Below, piece by piece: positions 19,891 to 29,298 of a DNA stretch of 64,000 nt; position 1 is the first letter of the stretch, and the number at the start of each line of letters is the position of its first letter. The notes under the pieces are model-generated. The model had not been told where the DNA came from, did not search any database, and saw only the letters and a list, made by a program, of their open reading frames with translations. This stretch comes from Gammaproteobacteria bacterium. Lineage in GTDB: Bacteria > Pseudomonadota > Gammaproteobacteria > Pseudomonadales > Pseudohongiellaceae. Made by a program: the position numbers and the translations under genes. The stretch lies in assembly GCA_030831165.1 (NCBI GenBank), contig JAURLP010000012.1, positions 62,001-126,000 on the forward strand, written 5' to 3'.

Positions 19891-20904
19891 ATGCTCATCC
19901 AAGAAAACGTTAATCTAAAAAAATTTAATACATTTCATATTTCCACGCTTGCTAAATATTTCTGTGAAGTATTGAGTGTTGAAGATTTATTAGAAGCCTT
20001 AGCCTTTTGTCAGGAAAAAAATCTGCCTTTTATATTGATAGGTCAAGGTAGTAATCTGTTATTCAGGCAAAACTACACTGGCCTGATCATTGAGTTAAAT
20101 ATAAAAGGTATTGAATTAGTTAAAACAACGACAGAACATTTTTATGTAAAAGCCCAGTGTGGAGAAAACTGGCATTCATTTGTTCAGTATTGCCTGGGGC
20201 ATGGTTATTACGGTCTGGAGAACTTAAGTTTAATACCGGGCACTGTCGGTGCAGCACCGGTTCAGAATATTGGAGCTTATGGGGTAGAAATTTCTGAGTT
20301 TCTACATGAGCTTGAAGCACTGGAGATTTCTTCTGGCAAATTGCTTACCTTTAGCAAAGATGAATGTCAGCTGAGTTATAGGCATTCCATTTTTAAAGCA
20401 GATTGGAAAGACCGTTTTGTAATAACGAATGTCACTTTTAAACTATTAAAAACCGCCCAGCCCAACCTCAGTTATCCGGCTTTACGCGATGCCTTAAAAG
20501 ATCTTGCAGAGGATAAGGTTGATCCCCAAACCATCAGTAATGCTGTTTGTAATATTCGAATGTCTAAATTACCTGATCCTGCCTCGCTTGGTAATGCAGG
20601 AAGTTTTTTTTGGAACCCCATAATTCCGGCAGAAAAATTTTTAAGTCTTCAGCAGATCTATCCCGATATTGTGGCCTATCCACATGAGGAGGGGTATAAA
20701 CTGGCTGCAGCCTGGCTCATAGATAAAGCCGGTTGGAAGGGCTACAGGGAAGGCGATGTCGGCGTTCATAAAGAGCATGCTCTGGTGCTTGTGAATTTCG
20801 GAGAAGCTACCGGGAAAGAACTATACGATTTATCAGTTCGCATCCAGCAATCAGTACTGGAAATATTTGGAATCAAGCTGCATCCAGAAGTAAGAATTAT
20901 TTAA
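19891..20904 (+). CDS. murB: UDP-N-acetylenolpyruvoylglucosamine reductase MurB
   Basis: A 337-residue FAD enzyme that reduces UDP-GlcNAc-enolpyruvate to UDP-MurNAc in peptidoglycan synthesis. FAD-binding segments LIGQGSNLLF and LIPGTVGAAPVQNIGAYGVE are present, as is the catalytic Ser in LGNAGSFFWNP and the C-terminal type-I domain (AAWLIDKAGWKGYREGDVGVH…HPEVRII). It starts 30 bases after the phosphatase and closes the envelope gene block. Confidence 0.95.
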   Translation: MLIQENVNLKKFNTFHISTLAKYFCEVLSVEDLLEALAFCQEKNLPFILIGQGSNLLFRQNYTGLIIELNIKGIELVKTTTEHFYVKAQCGENWHSFVQYCLGHGYYGLENLSLIPGTVGAAPVQNIGAYGVEISEFLHELEALEISSGKLLTFSKDECQLSYRHSIFKADWKDRFVITNVTFKLLKTAQPNLSYPALRDALKDLAEDKVDPQTISNAVCNIRMSKLPDPASLGNAGSFFWNPIIPAEKFLSLQQIYPDIVAYPHEEGYKLAAAWLIDKAGWKGYREGDVGVHKEHALVLVNFGEATGKELYDLSVRIQQSVLEIFGIKLHPEVRII

Positions 20905-20940
20905 CTCTCCCAGATCCTTTTCATCAGTTAGAATAAGTTC

Positions 20941-22770
20941 ATGGAGTCTTCAGTTTTTGATAGTGATAATTTTCTCAAGCATGCGAGCACACGTCCTGGT
21001 GTGTATCGAATGTATGATGAAGCAGGTAAAATACTTTATGTTGGCAAGGCCAAGAACCTAAAAAATCGAATCACATCATATTTTCGCGCTTCAGGTTTAG
21101 ATAGTAAAACCATATTACTGGTATCAAAAATTCAGAGTATTGAAACGACTATAACCAATACTGAAACTGAAGCCCTTATTCTTGAACAAACGCTGATTAA
21201 GGAACGAAAACCTCCTTATAATATTTTGATGCGGGATGATAAATCCTATCCTTATATTTTCTTATCCACTAAAGATAAATACCCGCGCTTAGCTATCCAT
21301 CGTGGTTCAAAGAAAAAGCAGGGGCGATACTTTGGGCCATTTCCCGGGGCGGGCGCAGTCAGAGAAAGTTTAAACCTGCTGGAAAAAGTATTTCATGTTC
21401 GCCAGTGTGAAGATTCTTTTTTTCGTAATAGGAGCCGTGCCTGTTTGCAATATCAAATCAAACGGTGTTCTGGTCCATGTGTTGATCTGGTTAGTGAAGA
21501 AGATTATGCCGAAGATGTTCGTCATTCTGTGATGTTTCTTGAAGGCAAAAGTAATCAGATTTCTGACGAATTGAAAGAAAAAATGCAAAGGCTGGCTGAT
21601 GCAAAAGAGTTTGAAAAAGCTGCCAGGGTTCGTGACCAAATACGAGACTTAAGGACGATACAGGAACGTCAATATGTTTCTGGTGGTAAAGGCGATGTTG
21701 ATGTTATAGCTATGTGCAGTGATGCCGGCATTGTTTCCATACAGGTGGTTTTTATTCGCGACGGTCGTGTTCTCGGGAATAAAAACTATTACCCAAAATT
21801 TGTTATTGAAAACACTGCGGCAAGCATACTGCATGCTTTTATTGCTCAATTCTACCTTCAGGAACTGGGTTTAAATAGTATTCCTCAGGAAATAATTGTC
21901 AGTGATGCGCCGGAAGACGTCAGAGGCCTGGTTGCTGCACTGGAATACTGCGCCAAGCATAAAGTCGACATCAAGCATCGAGTCAGGCAGCACAGACAGC
22001 AATGGCTGCAGTTGGCGCAAACCAATGCCCAACATGGTTTGATGAGCAAACTGAACAGTAAACAAAGCATGCAGACGCGTTTCATTGCCCTGCAGGAAGC
22101 CTTACACAGAGATCATTTACCCACACGACTTGAGTGTTTTGATATTAGTCATAGTTCAGGCGAAGCAACAGTTGCATCCTGTGTGGTGTTTGACCAGAAC
22201 GGCCCTTTAAAGAGTGATTACAGACGTTTCAATATTGAAGATATCACTCCTGGTGATGACTATGCAGCAATGGACCAGGCGCTTAAGCGCAGGTATACCC
22301 GATTAAAAAAAGGTGAAGCACGTTTACCGGATATACTATTGATTGATGGTGGCAAAGGCCAATTAACCCAGGCCGAAAAGGTGCTGGAAGAGTTGAAGAT
22401 ACCAGACGTACTTTTAATTGGTATCGCCAAGGGGGTCAGCCGAAAGGCAGGGCAGGAGACCTTGATTTTTGGTGATACACGTAAAGAGCTTGTACTAGAG
22501 CCTGAATCGCCAGCACTGCATTTACTTCAACATATTCGGGATGAGGCGCATCGATTTGCTATTACGGCTCATCGTCAACGTCGCGGTAAAAAACGCACAG
22601 AATCCTTTTTGGACAGCATCCCGGGTATTGGACCCAAAAAACGTAAGGAACTGATAACGCATTTCGGTGGCCAGCAGGAAATCAAGCGAGCCAGTATTGA
22701 AGATTTGCAGAAAGTCCCTGGCATCAGCCATGCTTTGGCGGAATCACTTTATGACATTATTCATAACTAG
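20941..22770 (+). CDS. uvrC: Excinuclease ABC subunit C
   Basis: A 609-residue nuclease that makes both incisions in nucleotide excision repair. Domains in order are GIY-YIG nuclease (RPGVYRMYDEAGKILYVGKAK, about 18-38), UVR motif (about 200-235), the RNase H-like C-terminal nuclease (ECFDISHSSGEATVASCVVF, LLIDGGKGQL) and tandem helix-hairpin-helix (SIPGIGPKKRKELI, VPGISHALAESLY). pgsA follows after 26 bases, the classical uvrC-pgsA pairing. Confidence 0.97.
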   Translation: MESSVFDSDNFLKHASTRPGVYRMYDEAGKILYVGKAKNLKNRITSYFRASGLDSKTILLVSKIQSIETTITNTETEALILEQTLIKERKPPYNILMRDDKSYPYIFLSTKDKYPRLAIHRGSKKKQGRYFGPFPGAGAVRESLNLLEKVFHVRQCEDSFFRNRSRACLQYQIKRCSGPCVDLVSEEDYAEDVRHSVMFLEGKSNQISDELKEKMQRLADAKEFEKAARVRDQIRDLRTIQERQYVSGGKGDVDVIAMCSDAGIVSIQVVFIRDGRVLGNKNYYPKFVIENTAASILHAFIAQFYLQELGLNSIPQEIIVSDAPEDVRGLVAALEYCAKHKVDIKHRVRQHRQQWLQLAQTNAQHGLMSKLNSKQSMQTRFIALQEALHRDHLPTRLECFDISHSSGEATVASCVVFDQNGPLKSDYRRFNIEDITPGDDYAAMDQALKRRYTRLKKGEARLPDILLIDGGKGQLTQAEKVLEELKIPDVLLIGIAKGVSRKAGQETLIFGDTRKELVLEPESPALHLLQHIRDEAHRFAITAHRQRRGKKRTESFLDSIPGIGPKKRKELITHFGGQQEIKRASIEDLQKVPGISHALAESLYDIIHN

Positions 22771-22796
22771 TTATCCAGTTGGTGTAGAATGAGCTC

Positions 22797-23366
22797 ATGA
22801 ATACCGCGACATTTTTTACTGTTTTACGCGTACTGGCAATTCCAGTATTTATCACTATCTATTACTCGAATATTTCCGGCAACAATTTCATTGCAGCGTT
22901 TATTTTTACTTTAGCCAGTATCACTGACTGGCTGGATGGTTATCTGGCACGCAAGCTCAATCAATGTTCTGGATTTGGCGCATTTTTAGATCCAGTTGCT
23001 GACAAACTTCTGGTCACAGTCACCCTGGTTTTGCTGGCAGCAAACTATTCAAGTCCTTGGTTTGTTATCCCTGCAGCCATTATGGTAGCCAGAGAAGTGC
23101 TGGTTTCTGCGTTACGTGAATGGATGAGCAGTAATAATCAACGTGATGCAGTTGCCGTTGGCTATATAGGTAAAGTAAAAACAACAACCCAGATGCTGGC
23201 AATTATTGCCTTATTAGCTGCTCACCCTGACACGGTTGATGTGTTGCTGGTTGCCGGCTATGTGCTGATTTACCTTTCGGCAATATTGACTTTATGGTCA
23301 ATGTTTATCTATCTGAAAAGCGCCTGGCCAATGTTGAGTCGCGATCTCAAACAAAAATCTTCATGA
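22797..23366 (+). CDS. pgsA: CDP-diacylglycerol-glycerol-3-phosphate 3-phosphatidyltransferase
   Basis: A 189-residue integral membrane enzyme that makes phosphatidylglycerol phosphate. The CDP-alcohol phosphotransferase motif is complete: DWLDGYLARKLNQCSGFGAFLDPVADK, written here as DG…AR…G…D…D at about residues 42-65. Several helices follow. It lies between uvrC and the tRNA cluster, matching the enteric uvrC-pgsA-glyW-cysT-leuZ order. Confidence 0.95.
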   Translation: MNTATFFTVLRVLAIPVFITIYYSNISGNNFIAAFIFTLASITDWLDGYLARKLNQCSGFGAFLDPVADKLLVTVTLVLLAANYSSPWFVIPAAIMVAREVLVSALREWMSSNNQRDAVAVGYIGKVKTTTQMLAIIALLAAHPDTVDVLLVAGYVLIYLSAILTLWSMFIYLKSAWPMLSRDLKQKSS

Positions 23367-23388
23367 TGTGCTGAAATCCACTCTTTAC

Positions 23389-23416
23389 TTGACTTCACAG
23401 GTGATCTGATTAGAAT
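23389..23416 (+). promoter_or_regulatory. Sigma-70-type promoter for the tRNA Gly-Cys-Leu cluster
   Basis: TTGACT (23389-23394) and TAGAAT (23411-23416) are separated by 16 bases, close to the vegetative consensus. Transcription would start near 23423, about 120 bases before tRNA-Gly. Confidence 0.7.
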
Positions 23417-23422
23417 AGCGTC

Positions 23423-23467
23423 CTCTTTGAAGCCATGCTTCTGTAGCAGGCTCACAAAGCCAAAGAG
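23423..23467 (+). other. Leader hairpin ahead of the tRNA cluster
   Basis: CTCTTTG (23423-23429) pairs with CAAAGAG (23461-23467), with a possible inner pairing AAGCC/GGCT. A second short stem, GGGGA with TCCCC, lies near 23491-23510. They may be processing signals for the tRNA precursor; no known RNA family was recognised. Confidence 0.35.
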
Positions 23468-23543
23468 CCTGAAATAATGGAACTCTGGCTGGGGAAGAAA
23501 TAGGGTCCCCAAGCAAAGATAAAGTGTCACTTACGGTACAAGT

Positions 23544-23619
<76 letters not shown>

Positions 23620-23658
23620 TTTTAGGCCTTTATCCATAGTAGCCAAAGTCCCTTACAA

Positions 23659-23732
23659 GGCTGGATGGCAGAGTGGTTATGTAGCGGACTGCAACTCCGT
23701 TCACACCGGTTCGATTCCGGTTCCAGCCTCCA
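23659..23732 (+). tRNA. tRNA-Cys (anticodon GCA)
   Basis: A 74-base cloverleaf: acceptor GGCTGGA pairs with TCCAGCC, anticodon loop CTGCAAC gives GCA, T-loop GTTCGATTC, and CCA is encoded. Second gene of the cluster. Confidence 0.97.
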
Positions 23733-23763
23733 ACTTTAAGGACCTGACTGCTGACTACCCATT

Positions 23764-23850
23764 GCCTGGGTGGCGAAATTGGTAGACGCAAGGGACTTAA
23801 AATCCCTCGGTAGAAATACCGTGCCGGTTCGATTCCGGCCCCAGGCACCA
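23764..23850 (+). tRNA. tRNA-Leu (anticodon TAA)
   Basis: An 87-base class II tRNA: acceptor GCCTGGG pairs with CCCAGGC, anticodon loop CTTAAAA gives TAA, a long variable arm (CTCGGTAGAAATACCG) follows, discriminator A, CCA encoded. Third gene of the cluster. Confidence 0.97.
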
Positions 23851-23997
23851 TATAAATCAATTAGATTCTTCTTAAAAATCAGCTTTCGACTGTTCCTGTT
23901 CAAACAATTAAATCTAGACTCTCTATCCAAACTATGGATTGGCTCTTCTTGCGCTTTTTCAGCATTTTTCAGTTAGAATCTATTCATATAAAGAGTA

Positions 23998-24019
23998 AGG
24001 TTTTTGGTTAAGAAAACCT
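23998..24019 (+). other. Hairpin upstream of tctC
   Basis: AGGTTTT and AAAACCT form a perfect 7-bp stem with an 8-base loop, 30 bases before the tctC start. There is no T-run after it. It could act in the 5' leader of the transporter mRNA or end the tRNA transcript; the sequence does not decide. Confidence 0.3.
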
Positions 24020-24048
24020 AGGCTACAAGATCTAGAGAGATAACTAGC

Positions 24049-25023
24049 GTGAGAATAAAGCCCGAGATTATGATTTTCACAAAACAAAAAGCCGCAATTT
24101 TTCTTGTATTAATTCTCAATCTTAGTTTTTCCATCTATGCCCAAGACTATCCCGTTGATACCATAACCATTCTGACACACTCAAGACCTGGCGGCGGAAG
24201 CGATGTATTTCTTCGTGAATTATCACGCTATCTGGGGCCTGAATTGGGCGCAAATATTATTGTTAAAAATGTCACAGGTGGGTCCGGTGCCAGCGCAATT
24301 GCTGAATTGGCCAGAGCGAAGCCTGATGGTTCAAAATTCTACGCAACGACACCAACGTTTATCTATACCTCCTTACTTTCTCAACCGGCCTATACCTATC
24401 AGGATGTTGATCCATTGGTTAATCTGTTTTTTGATCCTGAATTGATTTACACCGCAGCTAACAGTCCATTTCAAACTCTGGAAGATGTACTCAACAAAGC
24501 TAGAAGCTCTCGAGGTCTCTGGGGTGCAGCGAATCCTGGCTCTATGGAAAGACAATCATTAGAGCAATTGAAACTGGCTACCGGTCTGAATGCCGCAGTC
24601 ATAAGTCATGAAGGTGGAGGGGATTTAATAATCAATGTCCTCAATGGCACTTTGGATATCGGTGTTGGTGAAGCTCAGGAATTGCAATCTCAAATAGAAG
24701 CAGGAAGCTTGCGTATTCTGGCTACATTAAGTGATACGCGTTTGGCTCAGTTTCCTGAAATTCCAACGGTGCAGGAATTGGGCTATGAAGTGGTCGTTCG
24801 CAAGTTCAGGGGCATTGCAGCCCCGAAAGGTTTAGCACCTGAATTAATTCTTCGATGGGAGCAAGCTATCCAAAGCGTTCTAGAAAATCCTGACTATCAG
24901 GCGTCTTACCTTGCTGACAATTTAAGACTAAATTACATCAATCATGCTGATTACCAGGGATTCATTGATGATTTTGCACTAGAAACACAAAGCTACCTGA
25001 GAAGAGTCGGTATTATTGAATAA
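24049..25023 (+). CDS. Tripartite tricarboxylate transporter substrate-binding protein (TctC-like)
   Basis: A 324-residue periplasmic solute-binding protein of the Bug/TctC family. A signal peptide is visible (hydrophobic AAIFLVLILNLSFSIYA, then QDYP). Family signatures are THSRPGGGSDVFLREL, GGSGASAIAELARAKPDG and FRGIAAPKGL. GTG 24049 follows GAGAGATAA; ATG 24070 is an alternative start that leaves the signal peptide intact. These proteins bind carboxylates such as citrate or dicarboxylates; the actual ligand is unknown. It is followed by the two membrane subunits. Confidence 0.9.
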   Translation: MRIKPEIMIFTKQKAAIFLVLILNLSFSIYAQDYPVDTITILTHSRPGGGSDVFLRELSRYLGPELGANIIVKNVTGGSGASAIAELARAKPDGSKFYATTPTFIYTSLLSQPAYTYQDVDPLVNLFFDPELIYTAANSPFQTLEDVLNKARSSRGLWGAANPGSMERQSLEQLKLATGLNAAVISHEGGGDLIINVLNGTLDIGVGEAQELQSQIEAGSLRILATLSDTRLAQFPEIPTVQELGYEVVVRKFRGIAAPKGLAPELILRWEQAIQSVLENPDYQASYLADNLRLNYINHADYQGFIDDFALETQSYLRRVGIIE

Positions 25024-25096
25024 GTTAAACATTTCATTAGCACAGAGCTTTTGATGCTGCATAGTTTGTGCTTGTTGATTGGAAAAGAGGGCTGAT

Positions 25097-25570
25097 ATGT
25101 TGTCCAGAGATTTTGTTGGTGGATTAGTTGCTATAGCCTTGGGCAGTCTGTATCTGATTTTTTCATTCAGACAGAGGGTAAGTGCTCTGGCGGACACTAT
25201 CGGTCCGGCAGGCATACCTAAAGTGCTGGGTATTCTGATGTTGTCTTTAGGCATCATACTTTGCGCTCAGGCTATCTTTCAAACCCGTAAATCCGTTGTG
25301 CCAGCAGCAACAGAATGGGATGGCGAAGCCAGAAAAATCTTTCGCGCATTCGGTCTGGTTGTTATTGGTGTGATATATATCTTCATGCTGACATTTCTCG
25401 GTTATGTGTTATCGATCGCGCTTTTACTTGTAGCCGTTGCCTTTTATTTAGGCGCAGCCTTTAACTTGCGAATGATACTTATTGCAGCAGCAGGCGCCGT
25501 ATTACTCTGGACGATATTTGTGATCTTACTGGGAGTGCCTATGCCTGCTGGAATTTTTTCTCAGGGCTAA
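25097..25570 (+). CDS. Tripartite tricarboxylate transporter small membrane subunit (TctB-like)
   Basis: A 157-residue protein with four hydrophobic helices and the family opening RDFVGGLVAIALGSLYL. ATG 25097 is preferred because AAGAGG lies 10 bases before it; an in-frame TTG at 25079 would add six residues. The stop is one base before tctA. TctB associates with TctA in the membrane. Confidence 0.85.
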   Translation: MLSRDFVGGLVAIALGSLYLIFSFRQRVSALADTIGPAGIPKVLGILMLSLGIILCAQAIFQTRKSVVPAATEWDGEARKIFRAFGLVVIGVIYIFMLTFLGYVLSIALLLVAVAFYLGAAFNLRMILIAAAGAVLLWTIFVILLGVPMPAGIFSQG

Positions 25571-25571
25571 T

Positions 25572-27080
25572 ATGGACGCGATACTCACTTCACTGGCTAA
25601 TCTGGAATTTTATTTAGTATTAGCTGCAGTGCTGGGTGTTGCCTGGGGCATAGTTGGAGGGGCTCTGCCTGGCATATCTCCTTCAATTACTATGGCTTTG
25701 TTGCTACCTTTCACCTACGCCCTGGAGCCATCCATAGCCATTGTCTTATTGGCCTCCACTTATGTGGGTGCAGAATATGGAGGATCGATACCCGCCATTC
25801 TTATCCGCACACCAGGTACCAATGCTGCCGCAGCCTCGGTTATTGATGGTTATGAAATGAACAAACAGGGCAAGGCTGGTCTTGCTCTGGGCATATCATT
25901 GTATTCGGGTGTGATTGGGAGCCTGGTAGGCTTGTCAGCTCTGGTCTTATTCAGTGAGCCACTGGCTAGGCTTGCGCTGGCATTCACTCCCCCAGCTTAT
26001 TTTGCCTTAGGCATACTCGGCCTGAGCGTTATTGTCAGTTTATCTGGGGAGTCACTGGTAAAAGGGCTCATTGCAGCTTTACTTGGGCTGATGATTTCCA
26101 CCATAGGGACGGATCCTGTTTCTGGCATAAGCCGTTTTACTTTTGGGGTTTCCGACCTCTTATCAGGCATTCAGCCCATCCTGATCATGGTGGGTTTATT
26201 TGCCATGAGTGAATTATTGAAACAGGCTTCGGCACAATATGAAATAAGACTAAAGACTATTCCTAGAATCCAGTTTCCTGATAATAAACTTAAAAAAAGA
26301 TTGATTCTGCCGCAGTGTATAGGTGCTTTATTTGGCGGATTTGAAGGTCTTATGCCCGGTGCTGGTGGAACAATTGCTTCCTTTATGTCATACAACGAAG
26401 CCAAAAGGTGGTCTAAGTCAAAGCATGAGTTTGGCAAGGGTTCACCGGAAGGGATCGCTGCGCCGGAAACGGCCAATAATACTGTCGCAGAAACATCGCT
26501 TATTCCAATGTTGAGTTTTGGAATCCCCGGGTCTAATTCCACGGCAATTTTGTTAGGTGGGTTTCTGATTCACGGACTGATCCCAGGACCTATGTTATTT
26601 GCTCGTTCAGGCGATATTGTAGGGGATTTATATGTCGGTCTGTTTTTTGCCGCGATTGCTTTACTTTTTATTGGCATTGCAATTATGCCGGCGTGTATCT
26701 GGTTAGTGAATCAGCCGAGACCTTATCTTAATGCCTTTATTATGGTCTTAATTATGTCGGGTATTTATTCGATTAATAACAGTCTGTTTGAGCTTTCAGT
26801 TGTATTGGTAGCAGGCATAATTGGTTATTTTATGAGATTACTAAGATTTCCATTTCTACCCACCGTTCTGGGCCTGGTGCTTGGCTTCATGATTGAAAGT
26901 AACTTTCGCAGATCATTATTGTTGTCCGGAGATGAGTTAAGCATATTTTTCAATGACAGAATTTCCCTGGTGCTTTTATCTGTTGCAGTATTATTTATTA
27001 TTGGCTCGCTAGCCAAGCGTTTCATAGGTTTTCTGTTTACTAAGCTAAAAAGTAAATTTGCTGAAAATACCGGTCGTTAA
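25572..27080 (+). CDS. Tripartite tricarboxylate transporter large permease (TctA-like)
   Basis: A 502-residue permease with about 12 helices that carries the solute across the inner membrane using an ion gradient. Hallmarks are GGALPGISPSITMALLLPFTY, YVGAEYGGSIPAILIRTPGT and GLMPGAGGTIASFMSYNEAKR plus GKGSPEGIAAPETANN. It completes a TctCBA set together with the two genes upstream, and metabolic genes follow after 11 bases, suggesting one transport-and-catabolism operon. Confidence 0.93.
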   Translation: MDAILTSLANLEFYLVLAAVLGVAWGIVGGALPGISPSITMALLLPFTYALEPSIAIVLLASTYVGAEYGGSIPAILIRTPGTNAAAASVIDGYEMNKQGKAGLALGISLYSGVIGSLVGLSALVLFSEPLARLALAFTPPAYFALGILGLSVIVSLSGESLVKGLIAALLGLMISTIGTDPVSGISRFTFGVSDLLSGIQPILIMVGLFAMSELLKQASAQYEIRLKTIPRIQFPDNKLKKRLILPQCIGALFGGFEGLMPGAGGTIASFMSYNEAKRWSKSKHEFGKGSPEGIAAPETANNTVAETSLIPMLSFGIPGSNSTAILLGGFLIHGLIPGPMLFARSGDIVGDLYVGLFFAAIALLFIGIAIMPACIWLVNQPRPYLNAFIMVLIMSGIYSINNSLFELSVVLVAGIIGYFMRLLRFPFLPTVLGLVLGFMIESNFRRSLLLSGDELSIFFNDRISLVLLSVAVLFIIGSLAKRFIGFLFTKLKSKFAENTGR

Positions 27081-27091
27081 AAGGAGACTTC

Positions 27092-28459
27092 ATGATTGAA
27101 GAAAGTATTGCCCAGAGGCTTGGTAATTGGGGTGAGAAGCTAGAGCCTGCAAGTTTGCCCAAAACAACTCTGGAAAAAAATGGGGATATCTTGCTTGATA
27201 TCGTTGGCTTGTGCATAGCCTCACGCAATAAAGACTACGTTCAGGCAGTGATTGAGGCTTCGGAGCCAGGAGAGCACACTCTCATCGGCCATAGCCTGAG
27301 AACATCAGCCGCTAGTGCTGCAATCATTAATGGTACTGCAGCTCATGGTGAAGATTTTGATGATACTTTTGAAGGTGGACCTGTCCATTCCGGCGTAGTC
27401 ATGGTGCCCGCCATGCTTGCAGCAGCTGAACGCTATCAGTTGAGTTCGGCAGATACCATGTTAGGACTTGCTGCTGGCAATGAAATTCTTTGTCGTCTTG
27501 CTCTAACCTTGCCTAAAGCTATCCATAAGTCAGGATTTCATCCTACCGCAGTACTGGGGTCTTTCGCGGCGGCCTTCGGAATAGCCGTGGCCTGTAAAGC
27601 AGACAGCAGGATCATTGCCAACGCCCTAGGGATTGCCGGCAGCATGGCTTCAGGGATAATAGAATATTTGGGCGATGGCAGCTGGACCAAGCGCATGCAT
27701 CCCGGTTGGGCCGCTCAATCCGGTTTGCGGGCATTTGCCATGGCCAAGGCCGGATTCAAGGGGCCTAAATTTGTCTTTGAAGGGGAGCATGGGGCTTTCA
27801 AGGTCTTTGCTTCATCGGTGGATCCCAAACTGGACTGTCTGTTTGACAAGCTCGGACAGCAATATGTCAGTGATGCAATTTCATTCAAGCCTTATCCCTG
27901 CGGCACCATGATCCAGCCCTACATCGATTGTGCCCGACATCTCAGGGAACAAGGAATTAATGTCAGTAATATTGAATCAATTCTTTGTGAAACCGCAGAA
28001 GGTTATGTGCACAGACTGTGGGAGCCAAAGGCAATAAAGAGCGCGCCACCCAGCTCATATGCAGCCAAATTCAGCGTGCCTTTCGGGGTTGCTCTGGGTC
28101 TATTGCGAGGGCATGCCAATCTTGGTGACTATAATGAAGAATCTATTACTGAACCTGATTTGTTGAACATTGCTGCGAAGGTCAATTACGAAATTGATTT
28201 GAACAATCCTTATCCGGCAGCCTTTACCGGGCACGTCAGGTTATTGTTCAAAGACGGCTCTCATAAAGAAGTTAGGCAGGGATTTATGCGTGGCGGACGA
28301 GATTCGCCGCTTAGCCAGAATGAAATAAACGAAAAATTTTACGCTAATTCCCAATATGGCGGACATTCTGATCCGGATAAATTACTGGCCATTTGCAGGG
28401 CCATTGCCACGATGCAATCAGACTATCAATTAATCCGAGAAATGGGGGAGACTGAATGA
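27092..28459 (+). CDS. MmgE/PrpD family protein
   Basis: A 455-residue cytoplasmic protein of the MmgE/PrpD fold. Typical segments are NGTAAHGEDFDDTFEGGPVHSG, SGFHPTAVLGSFAAA, KRMHPGWAAQSG and SFKPYPCGTMIQPYIDC. Members include 2-methylcitrate dehydratase, cis-aconitate decarboxylase and iminodisuccinate epimerase; which reaction occurs here cannot be told. Start ATG 27092 follows AAAGGAGA at 27079-27086. Its last four bases overlap the SDR start. The neighbouring TctCBA transporter suggests a tricarboxylate-like substrate. Confidence 0.86.
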   Translation: MIEESIAQRLGNWGEKLEPASLPKTTLEKNGDILLDIVGLCIASRNKDYVQAVIEASEPGEHTLIGHSLRTSAASAAIINGTAAHGEDFDDTFEGGPVHSGVVMVPAMLAAAERYQLSSADTMLGLAAGNEILCRLALTLPKAIHKSGFHPTAVLGSFAAAFGIAVACKADSRIIANALGIAGSMASGIIEYLGDGSWTKRMHPGWAAQSGLRAFAMAKAGFKGPKFVFEGEHGAFKVFASSVDPKLDCLFDKLGQQYVSDAISFKPYPCGTMIQPYIDCARHLREQGINVSNIESILCETAEGYVHRLWEPKAIKSAPPSSYAAKFSVPFGVALGLLRGHANLGDYNEESITEPDLLNIAAKVNYEIDLNNPYPAAFTGHVRLLFKDGSHKEVRQGFMRGGRDSPLSQNEINEKFYANSQYGGHSDPDKLLAICRAIATMQSDYQLIREMGETE

Positions 28460-29202
28460 CAGCAGCAAATTCAGATCGAGTAGCCCTGGTTACTGGCTCA
28501 TCAAAAAATATCGGCAGAGCCATAGCTTTAGCCTTAGCTAAAAACGGCACCAATGTGGTTGTGCATGCTGCTCAAGATCAGGCACAAGCTGAACAGACCT
28601 TAAAGCAGCTTGAGTCTTATGGAGTGAAAGGCATGGTCACACTTGGCGATCTATCCAATCCTGACACAGCGACTCAAATTATTACTGAAGTCATCGCTGA
28701 GTTCGGTCGACTCGATATCCTGGTCAATAATGCAGCGATTCGCCCCGAAACACCCATTGCCGACATAAGCTATGCAGAATGGCGCAAGGTCATGGGAGTG
28801 TGCCTGGACGCTGTATTTTTAATCTCACAAGCTGCGCTGCAGCCACTTCGTCAAAGTGATCAAGGGACTATCATAAATATTGGTGGATTGACGGCACATA
28901 CGGGCGCTGCAAATCGGGCTCACGTAATCTCAGCTAAGGCAGGATTAGTGGGCTTTACTAAGGCACTGGCATGTGAATTGTCACCAGAAAACATTACCGT
29001 TAATTGCATAGCGCCAGGTCTCATCGATACTGTCAGAGATCGAGGAAATAAGCCTCATCATCATGCCACGCGGACAAATTTGTTAGGGCGTCGTGGCCTG
29101 CCAGAAGAAGTAGCTGAGGCAGCGGTCTTTTTGGCAGGCTCTTCAGCTCGATATATCACAGGCCAGACAATTCATGTCAATGGCGGTGCGTATCTTCCAT
29201 AA
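28456..29202 (+). CDS. Short-chain dehydrogenase/reductase family protein lacking catalytic Ser and Tyr
   Basis: A 248-residue Rossmann-fold protein. The cofactor motif TGSSKNIG (about 13-20) and NNAA (91-94) are intact. At the active site the usual Ser is Gly144 (INIGGLTAHTG) and the usual Tyr of YxxxK is Val157, while Lys161 remains. Classical SDR oxidoreduction is therefore unlikely, unless another group takes over. It is translationally coupled to the MmgE/PrpD gene, so it probably acts on the same pathway. Confidence 0.85.
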   Translation: MTAANSDRVALVTGSSKNIGRAIALALAKNGTNVVVHAAQDQAQAEQTLKQLESYGVKGMVTLGDLSNPDTATQIITEVIAEFGRLDILVNNAAIRPETPIADISYAEWRKVMGVCLDAVFLISQAALQPLRQSDQGTIINIGGLTAHTGAANRAHVISAKAGLVGFTKALACELSPENITVNCIAPGLIDTVRDRGNKPHHHATRTNLLGRRGLPEEVAEAAVFLAGSSARYITGQTIHVNGGAYLP

Positions 29203-29298
29203 ATAGCTAAAGGAAAGAAGCAAATATCTAGAGAAGTAGAACAGGGCTTTATTTTATTATTTAATCTAAAAATCAAAGCTTCACTGAGGAACACTCAT

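Noticed and set aside
23630-23930. Minus-strand reading frames across the tRNA genes
   Set aside because: They are antisense translations of the tRNA-Cys and tRNA-Leu genes, a common annotation artefact.
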